Of a stretch of DNA of 64,000 nt, positions 8,744 through 16,719 are shown one piece after another. Position numbers and translations under genes: made by a program. Source of the stretch: Neorhizobium vignae (GTDB lineage: Bacteria; Pseudomonadota; Alphaproteobacteria; Rhizobiales; Rhizobiaceae). The DNA lies in assembly GCF_000732195.1 (NCBI RefSeq), contig NZ_JNNU01000014.1, positions 62,001 through 126,000 of the forward strand, given 5' to 3'. Within the stretch, counting starts at the first letter, position 1; each line of letters begins with the position of its first letter. The notes below the pieces were generated by a model that had not been told where the DNA came from, ran no database searches, and saw only the letters and a list, made by a program, of their open reading frames with translations.

Positions 8744-9742
8744 ATGGACAACATCAACCGCCGAACCCTTCTGAAGACTGCCGCCGCAACCGGCGCGGCG
8801 CTCGCCGCTCCGGTTTTCGTGCGCAGCGCCGCCGCCCGCACGACGACGATCACCACCGCCTCGCTGCTCGGCGACGACAAGCCGGAATCGAAGATCTGGG
8901 TGAAGATCGGCGAGGTGGTGGAAGCCAAGCTGCCGGGCCAGTTCAAGTTCAACGTCGTCAAGAACGGCGCGCTCGGCGGTGAGAAGGAAGTGGCGGAAGG
9001 CGCCCGCCTCGGTTCCGTGCAGGCAAGCCTTTCGACCGTCTCGTCCCTGTCGGGCTGGGTGCCGGAACTGCAGGTCCTGGATCTGCCCTTCCTCTTCCGC
9101 GACGCGGCCCATGTTCGCAAGACGGTGGACGGCAGCGTCGGCACGGAGCTGAAGCAGAAGCTCGCCGCCCAGAATTTCGTGATCGGCGATTTCATCAACT
9201 ACGGCGCCCGCCATCTCTTGAGCAAGGAACCGGTCACCCGCCCGGAACAGCTGAAGGGCAAGAAGATCCGCGTCATCCAGAGCCCGCTGCACACCAAGCT
9301 GTGGAGCGCCTTCGGTACCGCGCCGGTCGGCATTCCGATCACCGAGACCTATAATGCGCTGGCGACCGGCGTCGCGGACGCCATGGACCTCACCAAATCC
9401 GCCTATGCCGGCTTCAAGCTTTATGAAGTCGTGCCCTATATGACCGAGACCGGCCATATCTGGGCGTCCGGCGTGATCTATTATTCCGCAAGCTTCTGGA
9501 ACCAGTTGAACGCCGAGCAGAAGGCGGTATTCCAGGAAGCGTCGAAGCAAGGAGCGGCCTATTTCAACCAGCTCATCGTCGACGACGAGGCGGCATCGGT
9601 TGCCGTATCGCTCAAGAATGGCGGCAAGCTCTTGAAGCCGGAAGTCTTCGAAGAATGGCAGAAGGGCGCGCAGGGAGTGTGGCAGGATTTCGCCACAATC
9701 TTCGGTGGCATGGACCGGATCAAGGCAATCCAGTCGGCCTGA
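8744..9742 (+). CDS. TRAP transporter solute-binding protein (DctP family)
   Basis: A 332-residue periplasmic binding protein. The N-terminus is a Tat-like signal (NRRTLLKTAAATGAALAAP) with cleavage near RSAAA. The body carries the DctP pattern: GGEKEVAEGARLGSVQAS near 80-95, LDLPFLFRD, and the ligand-binding helix region with GKKIRVIQSPLHTKLWSAFG. Tat export is less usual for DctP proteins and suggests folding before export. It forms one operon with the fused permease just upstream and is followed by a strong terminator. Confidence 0.92.
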   Translation: MDNINRRTLLKTAAATGAALAAPVFVRSAAARTTTITTASLLGDDKPESKIWVKIGEVVEAKLPGQFKFNVVKNGALGGEKEVAEGARLGSVQASLSTVSSLSGWVPELQVLDLPFLFRDAAHVRKTVDGSVGTELKQKLAAQNFVIGDFINYGARHLLSKEPVTRPEQLKGKKIRVIQSPLHTKLWSAFGTAPVGIPITETYNALATGVADAMDLTKSAYAGFKLYEVVPYMTETGHIWASGVIYYSASFWNQLNAEQKAVFQEASKQGAAYFNQLIVDDEAASVAVSLKNGGKLLKPEVFEEWQKGAQGVWQDFATIFGGMDRIKAIQSA

Positions 9743-9773
9743 TATCATTGCTCGAAAGTTAAGAAAATTTAAT

Positions 9774-9808
9774 GCGGCACTGCAAAAACAGTGCCGCTTT
9801 TGTTTTTT
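9774..9808 (+). terminator. rho-independent terminator of the TRAP operon
   Basis: Perfect 9-bp stem GCGGCACTG (9774-9782) / CAGTGCCGC (9789-9797), loop CAAAAA, followed by TTTTGTTTTTT. It begins about 30 bases after the dctP stop codon. Confidence 0.9.
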
Positions 9809-9892
9809 CAGACTAAATTCGGCCGGAATACCTGGATTTTGGCCCTTTCGAAGGCTTTAGCGATTTTAGCGCTGCCTTCTTCCGACCCGAAA

Positions 9893-9973
9893 GTGAACAC
9901 ATTTTTGTGCACTGCACTAATCGCCCTTGTCACGGTCGTTAGCATGCCTATGTTTGCGGCAGCCGGTGCCTAA
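9893..9973 (+). CDS. possible 26-residue hydrophobic peptide
   Basis: A GTG at 9893 opens a 26-codon frame (VNTFLCTALIALVTVVSMPM then FAAAGA) that looks like a single membrane helix or a bare signal peptide. There is no good ribosome binding site and the frame is also open upstream into the terminator, so this may be chance. It lies in the 312-base gap between dctP and the XRE gene, where the only other visible element is the terminator. Confidence 0.2.
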   Translation: MNTFLCTALIALVTVVSMPMFAAAGA

Positions 9974-10054
9974 TTTTTTAGACTCCTGCGTCTCGGGCGT
10001 TCGTCCCCCTTCACCTGACCGGTTTTCGGCAGGCCATTCTAGAAGGAGCATACA

Positions 10055-10300
10055 ATGACAATTTCGATCAATAATTTCGCATCCGCCAATGGAGCGAAGT
10101 TTTCTCCTCAGCATATTGCCTCAGCCGTCGCCGAAACGCGCCGTTCTGTCGGCTACAGCATCGAAGAGCTTGCCATCACGACCGGCCTCGTCAATGACGA
10201 GATCGTTCGCATCGAAAACGGCACCGATGCCGACCCGGCCAAGCTGAAGCGCATCGCTGCGGCACTCAAGGTTCCGGTTACGACCTTCCTGCCTTCCTGA
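10055..10300 (+). CDS. small helix-turn-helix (XRE-type) protein
   Basis: An 81-residue protein. Residues about 28-78 form an XRE/Cro helix-turn-helix: AETRRSVGYSIEELAITTGL, then an IVRIENG recognition segment and LKRIAAALKVPVTTFLP. The first 27 residues are unrelated and probably flexible. The ATG follows AGAAGGA at a good distance. No ligand domain is present, so it is either a simple DNA-binding regulator or a modulator of another protein. Its targets are not evident from the neighbours. Confidence 0.8.
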   Translation: MTISINNFASANGAKFSPQHIASAVAETRRSVGYSIEELAITTGLVNDEIVRIENGTDADPAKLKRIAAALKVPVTTFLPS

Positions 10301-10380
10301 TACAAGGTTTTCCGGCCGCTCCGGCGGCCGGACCCTGTTTTCGGCCTTCTTCTCTTTCCCCTTGAAGGCCGTCCTATCCG

Positions 10381-11262
10381 TCACACAAAGATGTGGTTTT
10401 CCCCGTCGACCAGTTCCTTCAGGAATTCCACCACCGTCCTCAGTCGCATCAGGTCGCGTGTCGTTTCATGATAGGTGGTCCAGTAGGACCTCCGGATGAC
10501 GGTCTCGGGCAGCACGCGCACCAGTTCCGGATATTGCCGCGCCACATAATCGTGCAGGATGCCGATGCCGGCCCCGGAACGCACTGCCTCGGTTTGGCCG
10601 ATGGCGCTTGAAATCTCGAAGCTCGCATCCCAGTCCCGCATCACCTCGCCTGTGAAGTTCAAGGAAGGCGAGAAGATCAGGTCTTCGACGTAACCAATGC
10701 GCGGATGGCTTTTCAGCGCCTCGACCGTTCGCGGCGTTCCTGCCTGATCGAGATAGGTCTTCGAGGCATAGAGACCCAGCGTATAATCGGTCAGTTTCGA
10801 AGAGACGAGCCGGCCCTGTTCCGGCCGTTCGATGGTGATGGCGATATCCGCCTCTCGCTGGGAGAGCGAAAAGGATCGCGGCACCGGCACCAGCTGGAGC
10901 TTGAGTTCCGGATGCCGGCGCGTCAGCCGCCCGAGCCGCGAGGCAAGGAAGGAGACGCCAAAACCGTCGGGCGCACCGATCCGGACCGTGCCGGCGATCG
11001 CCGCGTCGATCCGCCCGGTGCTCGCCTGGGCCGCCAGCATCTCCGTTTCCATCCGCTCGGCCGCCCGGAAGAACACCTCGCCCTCGGCGGTCAGTTCGCA
11101 GCCATTGGTCCGGCGGATGAGGAGGCGGGTGCGTAAATCCTCTTCAAGCGCCGTCACCCTTCGTCCGAGCGTCGCATGGTTGACACCGAGCCGCCGCGAG
11201 GCAGCCAGGATCTGTCCGGCGCGGGCGACTGCCAGAAACATGCGGACATCATCCCAGTTCAT
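10381..11262 (-). CDS. LysR-family transcriptional regulator
   Basis: A 293-residue regulator. The N-terminal winged helix (about 1-60) contains MNWDDVRMFLAVARAGQ, ASRRLGVNHATLGRRVTALE and LIRRTNG; the remainder is the substrate-binding effector domain. It is encoded 18 bases downstream of the ABM monooxygenase gene on the same strand and both diverge from mmsA. In related rhizobia and pseudomonads a regulator beside mmsA controls valine/propanoate catabolism, so control of mmsA is a reasonable inference. An inverted repeat between the divergent genes is a candidate operator. Confidence 0.88.
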   Translation of the reverse strand: MNWDDVRMFLAVARAGQILAASRRLGVNHATLGRRVTALEEDLRTRLLIRRTNGCELTAEGEVFFRAAERMETEMLAAQASTGRIDAAIAGTVRIGAPDGFGVSFLASRLGRLTRRHPELKLQLVPVPRSFSLSQREADIAITIERPEQGRLVSSKLTDYTLGLYASKTYLDQAGTPRTVEALKSHPRIGYVEDLIFSPSLNFTGEVMRDWDASFEISSAIGQTEAVRSGAGIGILHDYVARQYPELVRVLPETVIRRSYWTTYHETTRDLMRLRTVVEFLKELVDGENHIFV

Positions 11263-11280
11263 TATTGGTCGTCCTGTTGC

Positions 11281-11592
11281 TTACTTTGCCCGCATCATGA
11301 CCGGATCGGCGTCGATCAGCCTGAGAGACTTGACCATGTCCGCCGTGCATTTCTTGTATTTCAGGAAATGCGGCGTCCGGAGGTGGGTTTCGTAAGCCTC
11401 CTGGTCCGCATAGACCTCCAGGATGCGGAGTTGCTCAGGCCGTTCCTTTTCAGAGACCGCATGCAACATCAGCACGCCCGGCTCATTCTCCACCGACGCG
11501 TTGATTTCCTCGGCAAGCAAGGCCCGATAGGTGTCGATTTGTGCGGGATCGATTTCCAGTTCCGCAATCCTGACGATCTTGCCGGACATCAT
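11281..11592 (-). CDS. antibiotic biosynthesis monooxygenase (ABM/YgiN-type) protein
   Basis: A 103-residue dimeric ferredoxin-like protein of the ABM superfamily: VRIAELEIDPAQIDTYRALL, then the typical EPGVLMLHAV strand, a LRILEVYADQEAYETHLRTP core and HFLKYK. Family members include quinol monooxygenases and Lsr-type enzymes, and many have no known substrate. The ATG is preceded by AGGGAGG. It forms an operon with the LysR gene and diverges from mmsA, so a role linked to the same catabolic pathway is possible but not shown. Confidence 0.8.
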   Translation of the reverse strand: MMSGKIVRIAELEIDPAQIDTYRALLAEEINASVENEPGVLMLHAVSEKERPEQLRILEVYADQEAYETHLRTPHFLKYKKCTADMVKSLRLIDADPVMMRAK

Positions 11593-11615
11593 AACCTCCC
11601 TCTTGCTTCAATTTC

Positions 11616-11654
11616 TGCACAACGGATGCTTATTCCACTCCATTGCTTTGTGCA
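11616..11654. promoter_or_regulatory. inverted repeat between divergent ABM/lysR and mmsA, candidate LysR site
   Basis: Perfect 7-bp arms TGCACAA (11616-11622) and TTGTGCA (11648-11654) are 25 bases apart, a centre-to-centre distance of 32 bases or about three helical turns. The position between the divergent start codons is where a LysR-type regulator would bind. Confidence 0.4.
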
Positions 11655-11702
11655 AATCGAAGTGTAGACTCCCACCACTTACCAAAATGGAGGAGCATAC
11701 CC

Positions 11703-13199
11703 ATGCGTGAGATCGGGCATTTCATCGGCGGCAAGCATGTCGCCGGCACCAGCGGCCGCGCGGCTGACGTCTTCAATCCGGCAACCGGCGAAGTCCAGGC
11801 GAAGGTTTCGCTCGCCAGTGTTTCGGAAATCCGCGCTGCCGTCGAAAACGCCAAGCAGGCCCAGCCGAAATGGGCTGCCACCAACCCGCAGCGCCGCGCC
11901 CGCGTGTTCATGAAGTTCGTCGACCTACTCAACCAGAACATGGACGAGCTCGCCGAAATGCTGTCGAAGGAACATGGCAAGACGGTCGAGGATTCCAAGG
12001 GCGACGTCATCCGCGGCCTGGAAGTCTGCGAATTCGTGATCGGCATCCCGCACCTGTCGAAGGGCGAGTTTACCGAAGGCGCCGGTCCGCAGATCGACAT
12101 GTATTCCATGCGCCAGCCTGTCGGCATCGGGGCCGGCATCACCCCGTTCAACTTCCCGGGCATGATCCCGATGTGGATGTTCGCGCCGGCGATCGCCTGC
12201 GGCAATGCCTTCATCCTGAAGCCGTCCGAGCGTGACCCGTCCCTGCCGATGCGCCTCGCCGAACTGATGATCGAAGCGGGCCTGCCGGCCGGCATCCTCA
12301 ACGTCGTCAACGGCGACAAGGCGGCCGTCGATGCGATCCTCACCGATCCCGATATCGGCGCCGTCTCCTTCGTCGGCTCGACCCCGATCGCCCGTTACGT
12401 CTATGGAACGGCGGCGATGAACGGCAAGCGCGCCCAGTGCTTCGGCGGCGCCAAGAACCACATGATCATCATGCCGGATGCCGACCTCGATCAGGCCGTC
12501 AACGCGCTGATGGGCGCCGGATACGGCTCGGCCGGCGAACGCTGCATGGCGGTTTCGGTCGCCGTTCCGGTCGGTGAGGAAACCGCCAACCGTCTCGTCG
12601 AAAAGCTGATCCCGAAGATCGAGTCCCTGCGTATCGGTCCCTACACGGACGACAAGGCGGACATGGGCCCGGTCGTCACCAAGGAAGCGCATGCCCGTAT
12701 CAACGGCCTGATCGACCGTGGCGTCGAGGAAGGCGCCAAGCTCATGGTCGACGGCCGCGGCTTCAAGCTGCAGGGTTACGAGAACGGCTATTTCGTCGGC
12801 GGCACGCTGTTCGACCACGTCACGCCCGAGATGGATATCTACAAGCAGGAAATCTTCGGCCCGGTCCTCTCGGTCGTTCGCGCCCATAACTATGAGGAAG
12901 CGCTGTCGCTGCCGATGAAGCACGAATACGGCAACGGCGTTGCAATCTTCACCCGCGACGGCGATGCCGCCCGTGACTTTGCCAGCCGCATCAATATCGG
13001 CATGATCGGCATCAACGTGCCTATCCCGGTTCCGCTCGCCTATCACTCGTTCGGCGGCTGGAAGGCTTCAAGCTTCGGCGATCTCAACCAGCACGGCACG
13101 GATTCGATCAAGTTCTGGACCAAGACCAAGACGATCACCGCCCGCTGGCCGTCCGGCATCAAGGACGGTGCCGAATTCGTCATGCCGACGATGAAGTAA
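11703..13199 (+). CDS. mmsA: methylmalonate-semialdehyde dehydrogenase (CoA-acylating)
   Basis: A 498-residue aldehyde dehydrogenase. It converts methylmalonate or malonate semialdehyde, NAD and CoA to propanoyl- or acetyl-CoA in valine, thymine and inositol breakdown. Seen: GITPFNFPGMIPMWMFAPAI, SFVGSTPIARYVY (NAD site), FGGAKNHMIIMPDADLD and the nucleophile in GSAGERCMAVSVAV. The F-G-GAKNH substitution for the usual ELGGK is characteristic of MmsA/IolA. The ATG at 11703 (MREIGHFIGG) follows GGAGG; an upstream extension in frame lacks a binding site. A strong terminator follows. Confidence 0.93.
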   Translation: MREIGHFIGGKHVAGTSGRAADVFNPATGEVQAKVSLASVSEIRAAVENAKQAQPKWAATNPQRRARVFMKFVDLLNQNMDELAEMLSKEHGKTVEDSKGDVIRGLEVCEFVIGIPHLSKGEFTEGAGPQIDMYSMRQPVGIGAGITPFNFPGMIPMWMFAPAIACGNAFILKPSERDPSLPMRLAELMIEAGLPAGILNVVNGDKAAVDAILTDPDIGAVSFVGSTPIARYVYGTAAMNGKRAQCFGGAKNHMIIMPDADLDQAVNALMGAGYGSAGERCMAVSVAVPVGEETANRLVEKLIPKIESLRIGPYTDDKADMGPVVTKEAHARINGLIDRGVEEGAKLMVDGRGFKLQGYENGYFVGGTLFDHVTPEMDIYKQEIFGPVLSVVRAHNYEEALSLPMKHEYGNGVAIFTRDGDAARDFASRINIGMIGINVPIPVPLAYHSFGGWKASSFGDLNQHGTDSIKFWTKTKTITARWPSGIKDGAEFVMPTMK

Positions 13200-13225
13200 A
13201 TCCGCAATCAGCACAGAGCATCCGG

Positions 13226-13254
13226 CGGGCCTCTTCGGAGGCCCGTTTTGTTTT
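13226..13254 (+). terminator. rho-independent terminator after mmsA
   Basis: Stem CGGGCCTC (13226-13233) / GAGGCCCG (13238-13245) closed by a stable TTCG tetraloop, then TTTTGTTTT. Confidence 0.92.
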
Positions 13255-13374
13255 CGGCGACCGAAAACCTGATTACGTGTCGCGCGAACAATTGAAATGA
13301 CATATCCAGGCCTTACAATCATGTGGGGAATCGGGCAGGCAGCCGTCTCGGCGGCGGCAAGGGGATATGACATC

Positions 13375-14469
13375 ATGGCAATGGCAGAGACGGCGCCTCG
13401 GGCGGCGGAAGCACAGTCTTTTGAACGGGCATCCTTCACCGGCAGCGCCAGCGAATATTTCGGCATCTGGATCGTCAACGTTCTGCTGACCATCGTCACC
13501 CTCGGCATCTATTCGGCCTGGGCGAAGGTGCGGCGCATGCGATATTTCTACGGCAACACGGTCATTCTCGATCGCGCCTTCGAGTATCACGCGACCGGAA
13601 AGCAGATCTTCATCGGCCGGCTGATCGTCATCGCGTTCCTGATCGTGCTCAACATCGGCACGGCGATCTTTCCGCCGATCGGCATCGTAACCCCGATCGT
13701 GATTCTGATCGCCCTTCCGTGGCTCACCAAGCGCAGCCTGCGCTTCAACGCCCGGGTGACGAGCTATCGCAACGTGCGTTTCGATTTCGTCGGCACGGCA
13801 GGCGGCGCCTTCGTCGCTATTATGCTAGGCAGCTTGGTAGCCTTCATTTCCTTCGGCATCCTGGCGCCGCTTGCGAGCCGCTGGACCTGGCGATACCTCT
13901 TCAACAACCTGCGTTACGGCGACCGGCCGTTTTCCAGCGACCCGCAGCTTGGCCGGCTTTATGGCGTCTGGGTCCTGCCGGCATTGATCGTATTCCTGGG
14001 CAGCATCGTCTTCGGTGTCATTGCCTTCGTCGTGATCATCGGTGCTGCGGCCGTCATGCGCGACAGCGCCGAATTGACGAGCGCGCAGATGACCGTGCTG
14101 AGCATCGCCGGGCTCTATGCCGGGATCTTCATCTATTTCATCCTCTACGGTATTGCCGGTCTCTTCTATCGGGCGGGTGTGCGCAACGTCGCCTGGTCGG
14201 CGGCGGAGCTTGACGGTCGCCATCAGCTGGTCAGCGATATCTCCCGGCTGCGTTATGCCTGGATCGCGATCAGCAATGTGATCGTCACCGTGCTGACGCT
14301 CGGACTGATGCGCCCCTGGGCGGCGGTCCGGATGGCGCGGTATGTAAACGAACACACCGGCATCCGCATCAATGGCGATCCGGGCGAAATTCTCTCCTCG
14401 ATCGAGGCGAGCGGTGCTGCGATCAGCGCGGAATACATGGATATGGAAGGGTTCGACTTTGGCTTCTGA
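13375..14469 (+). CDS. DUF898 family membrane protein
   Basis: A 364-residue polytopic membrane protein of the DUF898 (YjgN-like) family. It has paired repeats in which a helix block is followed by a YSAWAKVRRMRYFYGNT or MRPWAAVRMARYVNEHTG motif, typical of this family. Function unknown. The ATG at 13375 (MAMAETAPRAAEAQ) follows AAGGGGA; in-frame starts further upstream lack a binding site. It overlaps the M48 metalloprotease gene by 11 bases, so the two are translationally coupled and probably act together in the membrane. Confidence 0.82.
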   Translation: MAMAETAPRAAEAQSFERASFTGSASEYFGIWIVNVLLTIVTLGIYSAWAKVRRMRYFYGNTVILDRAFEYHATGKQIFIGRLIVIAFLIVLNIGTAIFPPIGIVTPIVILIALPWLTKRSLRFNARVTSYRNVRFDFVGTAGGAFVAIMLGSLVAFISFGILAPLASRWTWRYLFNNLRYGDRPFSSDPQLGRLYGVWVLPALIVFLGSIVFGVIAFVVIIGAAAVMRDSAELTSAQMTVLSIAGLYAGIFIYFILYGIAGLFYRAGVRNVAWSAAELDGRHQLVSDISRLRYAWIAISNVIVTVLTLGLMRPWAAVRMARYVNEHTGIRINGDPGEILSSIEASGAAISAEYMDMEGFDFGF

Positions 14470-15523
14470 CGGAGCGGTCATCGCCAAAGGCGAATGGCAT
14501 CCGGCCAATTCCAGCCGCGCGATCGGGGCCGTCCTGCGCGACGACGGCATCCTCCTCGTGGCAGCGGAAGAGGAGCGGGTCCTCGCTTCGGCCGTGCCGG
14601 AGCGGGCCGAGATCAGTCCGCGGGTCGGCTCGATCCCGCGGCGGGTGAGCTTTCCGGACGGATCCGTGTTCGAGACGCGCGACAACGATGGGATCGACAC
14701 CTATCTGCGCGACAAGCGCGGCGCCCGCAGCGGCTGGATCCATCGGCTGGAGCAGTTCCACCCGCGGCTGATCCTGATGACGCTCGCCGTCATCCTCCTT
14801 GCCACCACGATCTACCGCTTCGCCGTCCCCGTTCTCGTAGAAGTCGCGGTCCTGGTGACGCCGCCCTTCGTGCCGGAACTGATCGGCTCCGGCACGCTTG
14901 CATCCCTCGATCGGACGATCCTGAAACCGTCCGAATTGCCGGAAGGCGAGCGGCAAGCGATCTCCGAGGGCTTCTCGAAACTCGCCGTCCATTCGAAGGG
15001 CGGGCAAAAGGCCTATCAGCTTTATTTTCGGGATGGCGGGGTGATCGGCCCTAACGCCTTCGCACTTCCGAACGGTAACCTGATTCTAACCGATGATCTG
15101 GTGAAGCTCGCCAATGGCGACCGGGAAATGGTCCTTGGCGTGCTCGGCCACGAGATCGCTCATGTCGAAGGCGAACACAGCCTGCGGCAGCTTTACCGCG
15201 CCGCGGGCGTCGCCGCGCTCGTCATGCTCATTGCCGGCGATGTCGGCTCGGGCGTCGAGGACATCCTCACGCAGGGCGGCGCACTGGTGGCGCTGTCCTA
15301 TTCCCGCGCCGCGGAAGCGGAGGCGGACCGCCGGTCTGTCGAGCTGATGCGGGCGGCCGGCTATGACCCGGCAGCACTAGCCCGCTTCTTCGCGGTCCTC
15401 GAAGACAGGCTGGGAGATCATGAAGACGCAAGCATTCTCTCGAGCCATCCGGGCACCCCGCAACGTCAGCAGGACATCCGCAACTACGCCGCCGAGCTCG
15501 AAGGTCGGCCTCGGGCAAGGTAG
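14459..15523 (+). CDS. M48-family membrane metallopeptidase
   Basis: A 354-residue zinc protease. The active site is VLGHEIAHVEGEHS, with the third ligand in SYSRAAEAEADRRSVELM. Hydrophobic segments occur at the first third (LILMTLAVILLATTIYRF) and after the HEXXH (AAGVAALVMLIAG). The N-terminal 100 residues are a separate soluble region. I chose the TTG at 14459 because GGAAGG lies eight bases before it and it overlaps the end of the DUF898 gene; no ATG fits. Relatives (HtpX, BepA, LoiP) act in envelope quality control. The role here is inferred. Confidence 0.82.
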   Translation: MASDGAVIAKGEWHPANSSRAIGAVLRDDGILLVAAEEERVLASAVPERAEISPRVGSIPRRVSFPDGSVFETRDNDGIDTYLRDKRGARSGWIHRLEQFHPRLILMTLAVILLATTIYRFAVPVLVEVAVLVTPPFVPELIGSGTLASLDRTILKPSELPEGERQAISEGFSKLAVHSKGGQKAYQLYFRDGGVIGPNAFALPNGNLILTDDLVKLANGDREMVLGVLGHEIAHVEGEHSLRQLYRAAGVAALVMLIAGDVGSGVEDILTQGGALVALSYSRAAEAEADRRSVELMRAAGYDPAALARFFAVLEDRLGDHEDASILSSHPGTPQRQQDIRNYAAELEGRPRAR

Positions 15524-15595
15524 CCGTGATCGATAGCCACCATTGACGTATCCGCAGACTATTCTAATTTAGCGCGCGGAGTAGGAGTGGGATGT

Positions 15596-15727
15596 ATGTC
15601 CATGGTGTACGAGTGGGATGTGAAGCGTGCCCGCCGCGCGTATCTGGCGAAGATCGGCCTTAGCCTCCTGGCTGCAATGGTGATGGTTGCTGTCCCGACC
15701 TGGGTGGCGATCGCGATGACCAGTTGA
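15596..15727 (+). CDS. small single-helix membrane protein, 43 residues
   Basis: An ATG at 15596, eight bases after AGGAG, opens MSMVYEWDVKRARRAYLAKI followed by a hydrophobic stretch (GLSLLAAMVMVAVPTWVAIA) and a short tail MTS. A basic, amphipathic N-terminus before one helix suggests a type II small membrane protein. I do not recognise the family. It lies alone 72 bases after the M48 gene. Confidence 0.55.
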   Translation: MSMVYEWDVKRARRAYLAKIGLSLLAAMVMVAVPTWVAIAMTS

Positions 15728-16003
15728 TCTGAGCCGAAACTTTTCCGGCGAGCCGCCGCGGATCGGAATGGCGATCTGAGGCTGCGGGAAATCGATCCAT
15801 AATGCGCCGGCCCGTCCTCTCGGCGGGCTGCCAAAGCAAGGTCTTCCCTGGAGCGCCCGCCCAGGTGTCTGTCTATGCCCCCGATCCAGCTTGAACCTCG
15901 GCCTTCCGGGTCTCCGTTTGTGTGGACGAACAATTCGCCGCTTGAATTCCGCGCCGATGAAGGCAAGCTGGCGCAGCGCGAAACTTGATGACAATTTTCT
16001 TAT

Positions 16004-16020
16004 TTTGGAATTGTTCAAAA
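16004..16020. promoter_or_regulatory. Irr-type iron control element (ICE-like) over the rirA promoter
   Basis: TTTGGAA (16004-16010), spacer TTG, TTCAAAA (16014-16020) differs by one base per arm from the consensus TTTAGAA-N3-TTCTAAA bound by Irr in rhizobia. It covers the -35 box of the rirA promoter, a position that suits repression. A wider repeat ACAATT (15991-15996) / AATTGT (16009-16014) overlaps it. Apart from this and the promoter, the 340-base gap from 15728 to 16067 shows nothing. Confidence 0.5.
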
Positions 16021-16039
16021 CTAGCGGAGCCTTTATATA
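16011..16039 (+). promoter_or_regulatory. sigma70-type promoter of rirA
   Basis: TTGTTC (16011-16016), 17 bases, TATATA (16034-16039), about 30 bases before the rirA start codon. Confidence 0.6.
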
Positions 16040-16067
16040 GGGTGGGTACCAGTCTCGGGAGACCAGC

Positions 16068-16550
16068 ATGCGCTTGACCAAACAGACGAATTACGCAGTA
16101 CGGATGCTGATGTATTGTGCCGCCAACGAAGGCCACCTCAGCCGCATCCCCGAGATTGCAAGAGCATACGGCGTTTCCGAACTCTTTCTCTTCAAGATCC
16201 TTCAGCCGCTCAACAAGGCCGGTCTGGTGGAGACCGTGCGCGGTCGCAATGGTGGCGTAAGGCTTGGCCGCGCCGCTGACCGCATCACTCTTTTCGATGT
16301 CATCAAGGTGACTGAAGACAGCTTTGCCATGGCAGAGTGCTTCGAAGAGGGAGTCGCGGAATGCCCGCTTGTTGACAGCTGCGGCCTGAACGCCGCGCTT
16401 CGCAAGGCGCTCAACGCGTTCTTCGACGTGCTCGCGCAATACACGATCGACGACCTCGTCAAGGCGCGTCCGCAGATCAATTTCCTGTTGGGCATCGATA
16501 TGCTGCATCTGCCGAAGACCCTCCCGAAGGTCATCGCGCCGGCCGCTTGA
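16068..16550 (+). CDS. rirA: RirA, Rrf2-family iron-sulfur iron regulator
   Basis: A 160-residue Rrf2 regulator. The winged helix spans about 1-60 (RLTKQTNYAVRMLMYCAAN). Cys91, Cys99 and Cys105 (CFEEGVAECPLVDSC) are at exactly the positions known to hold the Fe-S cluster in rhizobial RirA. In iron-replete cells RirA represses iron uptake genes, and loss of the cluster when iron or oxygen stress acts relieves this. The gene has its own promoter overlapped by an Irr-like site and ends in a strong terminator, so it is monocistronic. Confidence 0.93.
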   Translation: MRLTKQTNYAVRMLMYCAANEGHLSRIPEIARAYGVSELFLFKILQPLNKAGLVETVRGRNGGVRLGRAADRITLFDVIKVTEDSFAMAECFEEGVAECPLVDSCGLNAALRKALNAFFDVLAQYTIDDLVKARPQINFLLGIDMLHLPKTLPKVIAPAA

Positions 16551-16571
16551 TCCTGCCATTCACGCTTATCG

Positions 16572-16603
16572 AAGGCGCCGCCGTTGAGGCCGGCGCCTTT
16601 TTG
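16572..16603 (+). terminator. rho-independent terminator after rirA
   Basis: Stem AAGGCGCCG (16572-16580) / CGGCGCCTT (16591-16599) with TTTTT, 21 bases after the stop codon. Confidence 0.88.
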
Positions 16604-16719
16604 CTATCCGCATATGCGGCAGAAGAGGTTGACCTCTCGCCCATTTGCAATAGAAGGGGACCAGGCGTTTTACTGGCTTTTGTCAGTTTTCCATCCTGTG
16701 GCGCCTTCAGGATTAAGCC

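Noticed and set aside
9774..9973. 60-codon frame starting in the terminator after dctP
   Set aside because: It would begin inside the terminator stem; only the last 26 codons are kept as a low-confidence candidate.
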